DNA of 64,000 nt from the NCBI GenBank assembly GCA_014773175.1, contig VXCM01000421.1:124001-188000 (forward strand), written 5' to 3'. Below the pieces are notes generated by a model, which was not told the DNA's origin, ran no database searches, and saw only the letters and a program-made list of their open reading frames with translations. This document shows positions 61,195-64,000 of this stretch, piece after piece. Source of the stretch: Lucifuga dentata (taxonomy: Eukaryota > Chordata > Actinopteri > Ophidiiformes > Bythitidae). Position 1 is the first letter of the stretch. Each line of letters opens with the position of its first letter. The position numbers and the translations under genes were made by a program.

Positions 61195-62517
61195 CAGTGG
61201 CAAAAACAACCACAGATGCTCCTGGCCGGGGTGTGTATACTGGAAAAGGTCACAACAAAGCAATCAGGTTTCCTCAACTGCAGTCAGTCTGACATCAGCT
61301 TACATACTGACCTCAAAGAGCCCACTCTTTCTCTCATACCACACCACTGTGTGTGTAAGCGTGTGCATGTGACTTAGAGACAGTTACATAAATATCCATG
61401 CAATCCAAGTTGTGTGACGTGCTTCTGGTTATGTGTGGGGTGTGTGTTTGGTCTGGCAACTTGTCCTCCAGCCACACTACCCTAACTTTTTAAGGTTACA
61501 TCTCTGACGTTTCTGCTGCAGAATTCACATGTGGTGTAAAACCGTTCGAGACCAAAAGTGTTGTCACTGATGGAACAAATGACAGAAGAAAGACTCAAAT
61601 CTGAGACACTGTCAACACACAGGATCCAGCTTTTACCAACAAACCAAAGCCACAACAATCAAGATGAAAACAAGGCTGAGGAAACAATTCAGCAAGACCC
61701 AAAGCTGTGAACTATTCTAGAAAGTAAAATATGAGTAGGTTTTATTTGAGCTTTTCAGAAGGGTAACCAGCAGACAGTGAACGAGGATCAATCCTGCAGT
61801 GTGTTTAATGTGTCTCACTGCAGATCCTGTTGCCCAACAAGTTGCCTGGTGTGTCAGATTTTACACACACGTATAAGATGGTAAGTGGGTAACATCTTAT
61901 ACCTGCTTGTCAAATTGTTCCATGTAAATATTTGTGTAATACTATAAGCTAAAATGTACAAAAAATAAAAAATAAAGAATACTTCATTGTTGCTGGAGTC
62001 ATACTTTCTACATCATGAAACACAATACCTGCTGCTTGCCACACCTTGTTCACAACAAGTGCTACATTTCCCTGAACTAACAATTGCCTTACTATGACTA
62101 AGTTATAGTAAACAATACTTCCTTCGTAGATGCAACCCACATGGTCAGAAAGCACATGACTACCTGCGTACCTGCTGGTTTGTCTGGTGGTTACATTGCT
62201 GTGAATAGAGGTGAGGATTTCTACATTCCAGCAATCACATGATTCTGAGTGGGTGACTATGCCACAATCCACAGAGGTCCCTGCACTCAAGGCTAGATTC
62301 AGGTATCGGCTCGTTGACTGAAAAANAAAAAAAAAAAAAAAAAAAAATAGCATGAGATGTATGTTAGGTTAAGAAATAATGGATAAGAAGGGGGGAAGTA
62401 AGTAAAAATACATATTAAAAATAAGTAAAATGTAAATAGATCTAATAAAAAAAAAAAATTCTCAGAGCTATATTTATACATAACACTGTTGTGAAAAGTT
62501 TGTCATGGTGAGGAAAA

Positions 62518-62558
<41 letters not shown>

Positions 62559-64000
62559 AGCTGGGAGCTCAAATATCCTGGATTTTGTTTTTCATCCCTG
62601 CATTATGTCCTTTACAGGAGCCAAAATAAGCTATCATTACACAGTGGTCGTCTTTACAATGTGTGCAAAGTGTGTGTGTGTGTGTGTGCACGAGTGTCTC
62701 AAAAAGAATCTGATGAATGTAACTGAATACATATACAATAATTCACTTTGAAAGCAATGTTCATTTTCCTCTAAATAACAACTTATAAATAATCATTTTA
62801 TGAGAAAATAAGAGATTCATTCATCAAATTTTGCCTATTTGACTGCTTCATGTATTCTACATAAATATGTTTCCTCTTTGCTCCGACAGGTGATCAGCGC
62901 ATCAAAAAAGCCTTCATTGCTTCATTCACTCAAACTGATTGCTCCCGCACCTCAGCCACCTGTTTGTGTCACCCTCCCTCCCTCACCCCCCTTACCCCTG
63001 CACTGATACTCCCTGTGATTCACTGCATTTCATCTTTCTCCCCCACTCTCATCTGGAGAGAGGAAGTAAGCTAACTGGGCATGAGAAAGTGAAAATTCTG
63101 GTTTGACTTTCAGGATCCAGCAGATAAACTCGTCATACTGAAGGTATCCTCTTATTCTGCTATTTTGTTATTTTCCTTAATAAGGTTGTTGGTAAGAATC
63201 TGTTCTTAAATTTACCTACCATTTTTTTTTTTTAGAATGGACATTTGCAGTGTAAATGTTTAAATGTATAAAAACATATATCCAACCTTAAAATTATGAT
63301 CGAAATTAGTACTAAATCCTCACTACTGTTCTATAAGTGAATTAACTGCAACATCTGAAGTGCAAAGTGACTGCAAATAGGTACAGCGCTCTGTAAGGCA
63401 ACCATTTCAAAAGCACATAAATTCATATTATGGCACAAGAAACCTTAAGAGCATAAAGGGAGGGTCATCGTAGGGATAAACTATGTTCATAAGTAATTTT
63501 TCTAAATTTCCTATTCTTTTAAGTTTGAGGATCACCTGTCACCACAGAGCCTGTGAAAACCCATAATGATTATTCCTTAAATGGTTTACTGGACATTAAA
63601 TGAAATACTACATTTAGTCACTAAACCGAGTAACAAACAAATACTACAAACAATGTCATTGTACCATGGCTAAATTAAATTTATTACACTATCATAATTT
63701 CCCCAGAATTCTCTGTGAAGCAAACTTTAACCTTCATGAAACCATTTGTTTTTGCATCAGTCAAGCTACAGCACCCCAACAAAGAGATCTGGTCCAAGAC
63801 GGAGCCATACTGAACACTGTTATATAAAGTATGTAAAAACAACGATTTGTGTATATGTTCAGTGTCAGATGAAGAGGGATACACACCACAGACTGTGGTG
63901 TGTGTGCTGCACAAACCCTTAACACTATTTGCTGCCCTTATATCATGTTTCAGGATTAACTGTGAAAAAAAAAAAAAAAAAANAAAAAAAAAAAAAAAAA

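Larger units (their letters stand above)
54531..64000 (-). other. fnip1: fnip1 intron 1 (partial)
   Basis: DNA upstream of exon 2 in transcript sense. The first exon, expected to encode Met-Ala-Pro-Thr-Leu-Phe-Gln-Lys, was sought on the minus strand and not found, nor was a CpG-rich promoter seen. The region contains the plus-strand MADF relic at about 57110-57274, the assembly duplicate at 61024-61194 and several A runs with N (62326, 63983). Confidence 0.65.

Noticed and set aside
61949..62353. 134-codon minus-strand frame with apparent AG and GT borders
   Set aside because: It runs through a poly(T) tract with an N and contains no recognisable domain. There is no matching phase with fnip1 and no neighbouring exon.
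63775..63810. Minus-strand ATG reading Met-Ala-Pro as a possible fnip1 first exon
   Set aside because: After the first three residues it does not resemble the FNIP1 start, it ends in a stop after 15 codons, and no suitable donor in the needed phase was seen.
1..64000. CRISPR arrays, bacterial operons, prophage or a viral insert
   Set aside because: Repeats are microsatellites, transposons or assembly duplicates. No spaced palindromic array, no retroviral protein motif and no bacterial gene organisation was seen.

Overview
The window is vertebrate nuclear DNA, almost certainly from a ray-finned (teleost) fish. It has split genes with GT/AG introns, abundant CA, GA and GATA microsatellites, a decayed Tc1/mariner copy of the type common in fish, a 5'-truncated LINE tail, a tRNA-derived SINE-like fragment and several MITEs. 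No operons, CRISPR arrays or bacterial genes are present. The species cannot be named from this window alone.

Two host genes lie head to tail on the minus strand, in the order known from mammals (FNIP1 followed by RAPGEF6). Positions 29781-54530 hold 17 coding exons of fnip1 (folliculin-interacting protein 1), read right to left. Every splice phase was checked by hand and the exons join into about 1,245 codons ending at a TGA at 29783-29781. Only the first coding exon is missing and probably lies right of 64000, so 54531-64000 is intron 1. The 3' UTR appears to run to an AATAAA at 26346-26341. It carries two compact hairpins just after the stop and a decayed Tc1-like transposon with a 36-residue D-to-E spacing.

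About 2.3 kb beyond the fnip1 poly(A) signal, 23944-24018 encodes the first exon of rapgef6 (Rap guanine nucleotide exchange factor 6). Only 75 bases are coding. The remaining 24 kb on the left is its first intron, with repeats and no further exon that I can recognise.

The two products act at different points of small-GTPase signalling. FNIP1 partners folliculin in the RagC/D GTPase-activating and AMPK-binding complex. RAPGEF6 activates Rap GTPases. Nothing in the sequence suggests co-regulation beyond their neighbouring positions.

The main non-genic observations are: a three-copy MITE family with TTAA target sites and about 80-bp inverted ends; a 91-bp-arm palindrome 47 bp from a fnip1 splice donor; a MADF-domain exon-like relic on the plus strand in fnip1 intron 1; four CATTCC (TEAD-type) motifs within 51 bp; and an assembly fault in which one N separates two copies of the same 63-85 bp. 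One such duplicate falls inside fnip1 exon 14 and breaks its reading frame artificially.
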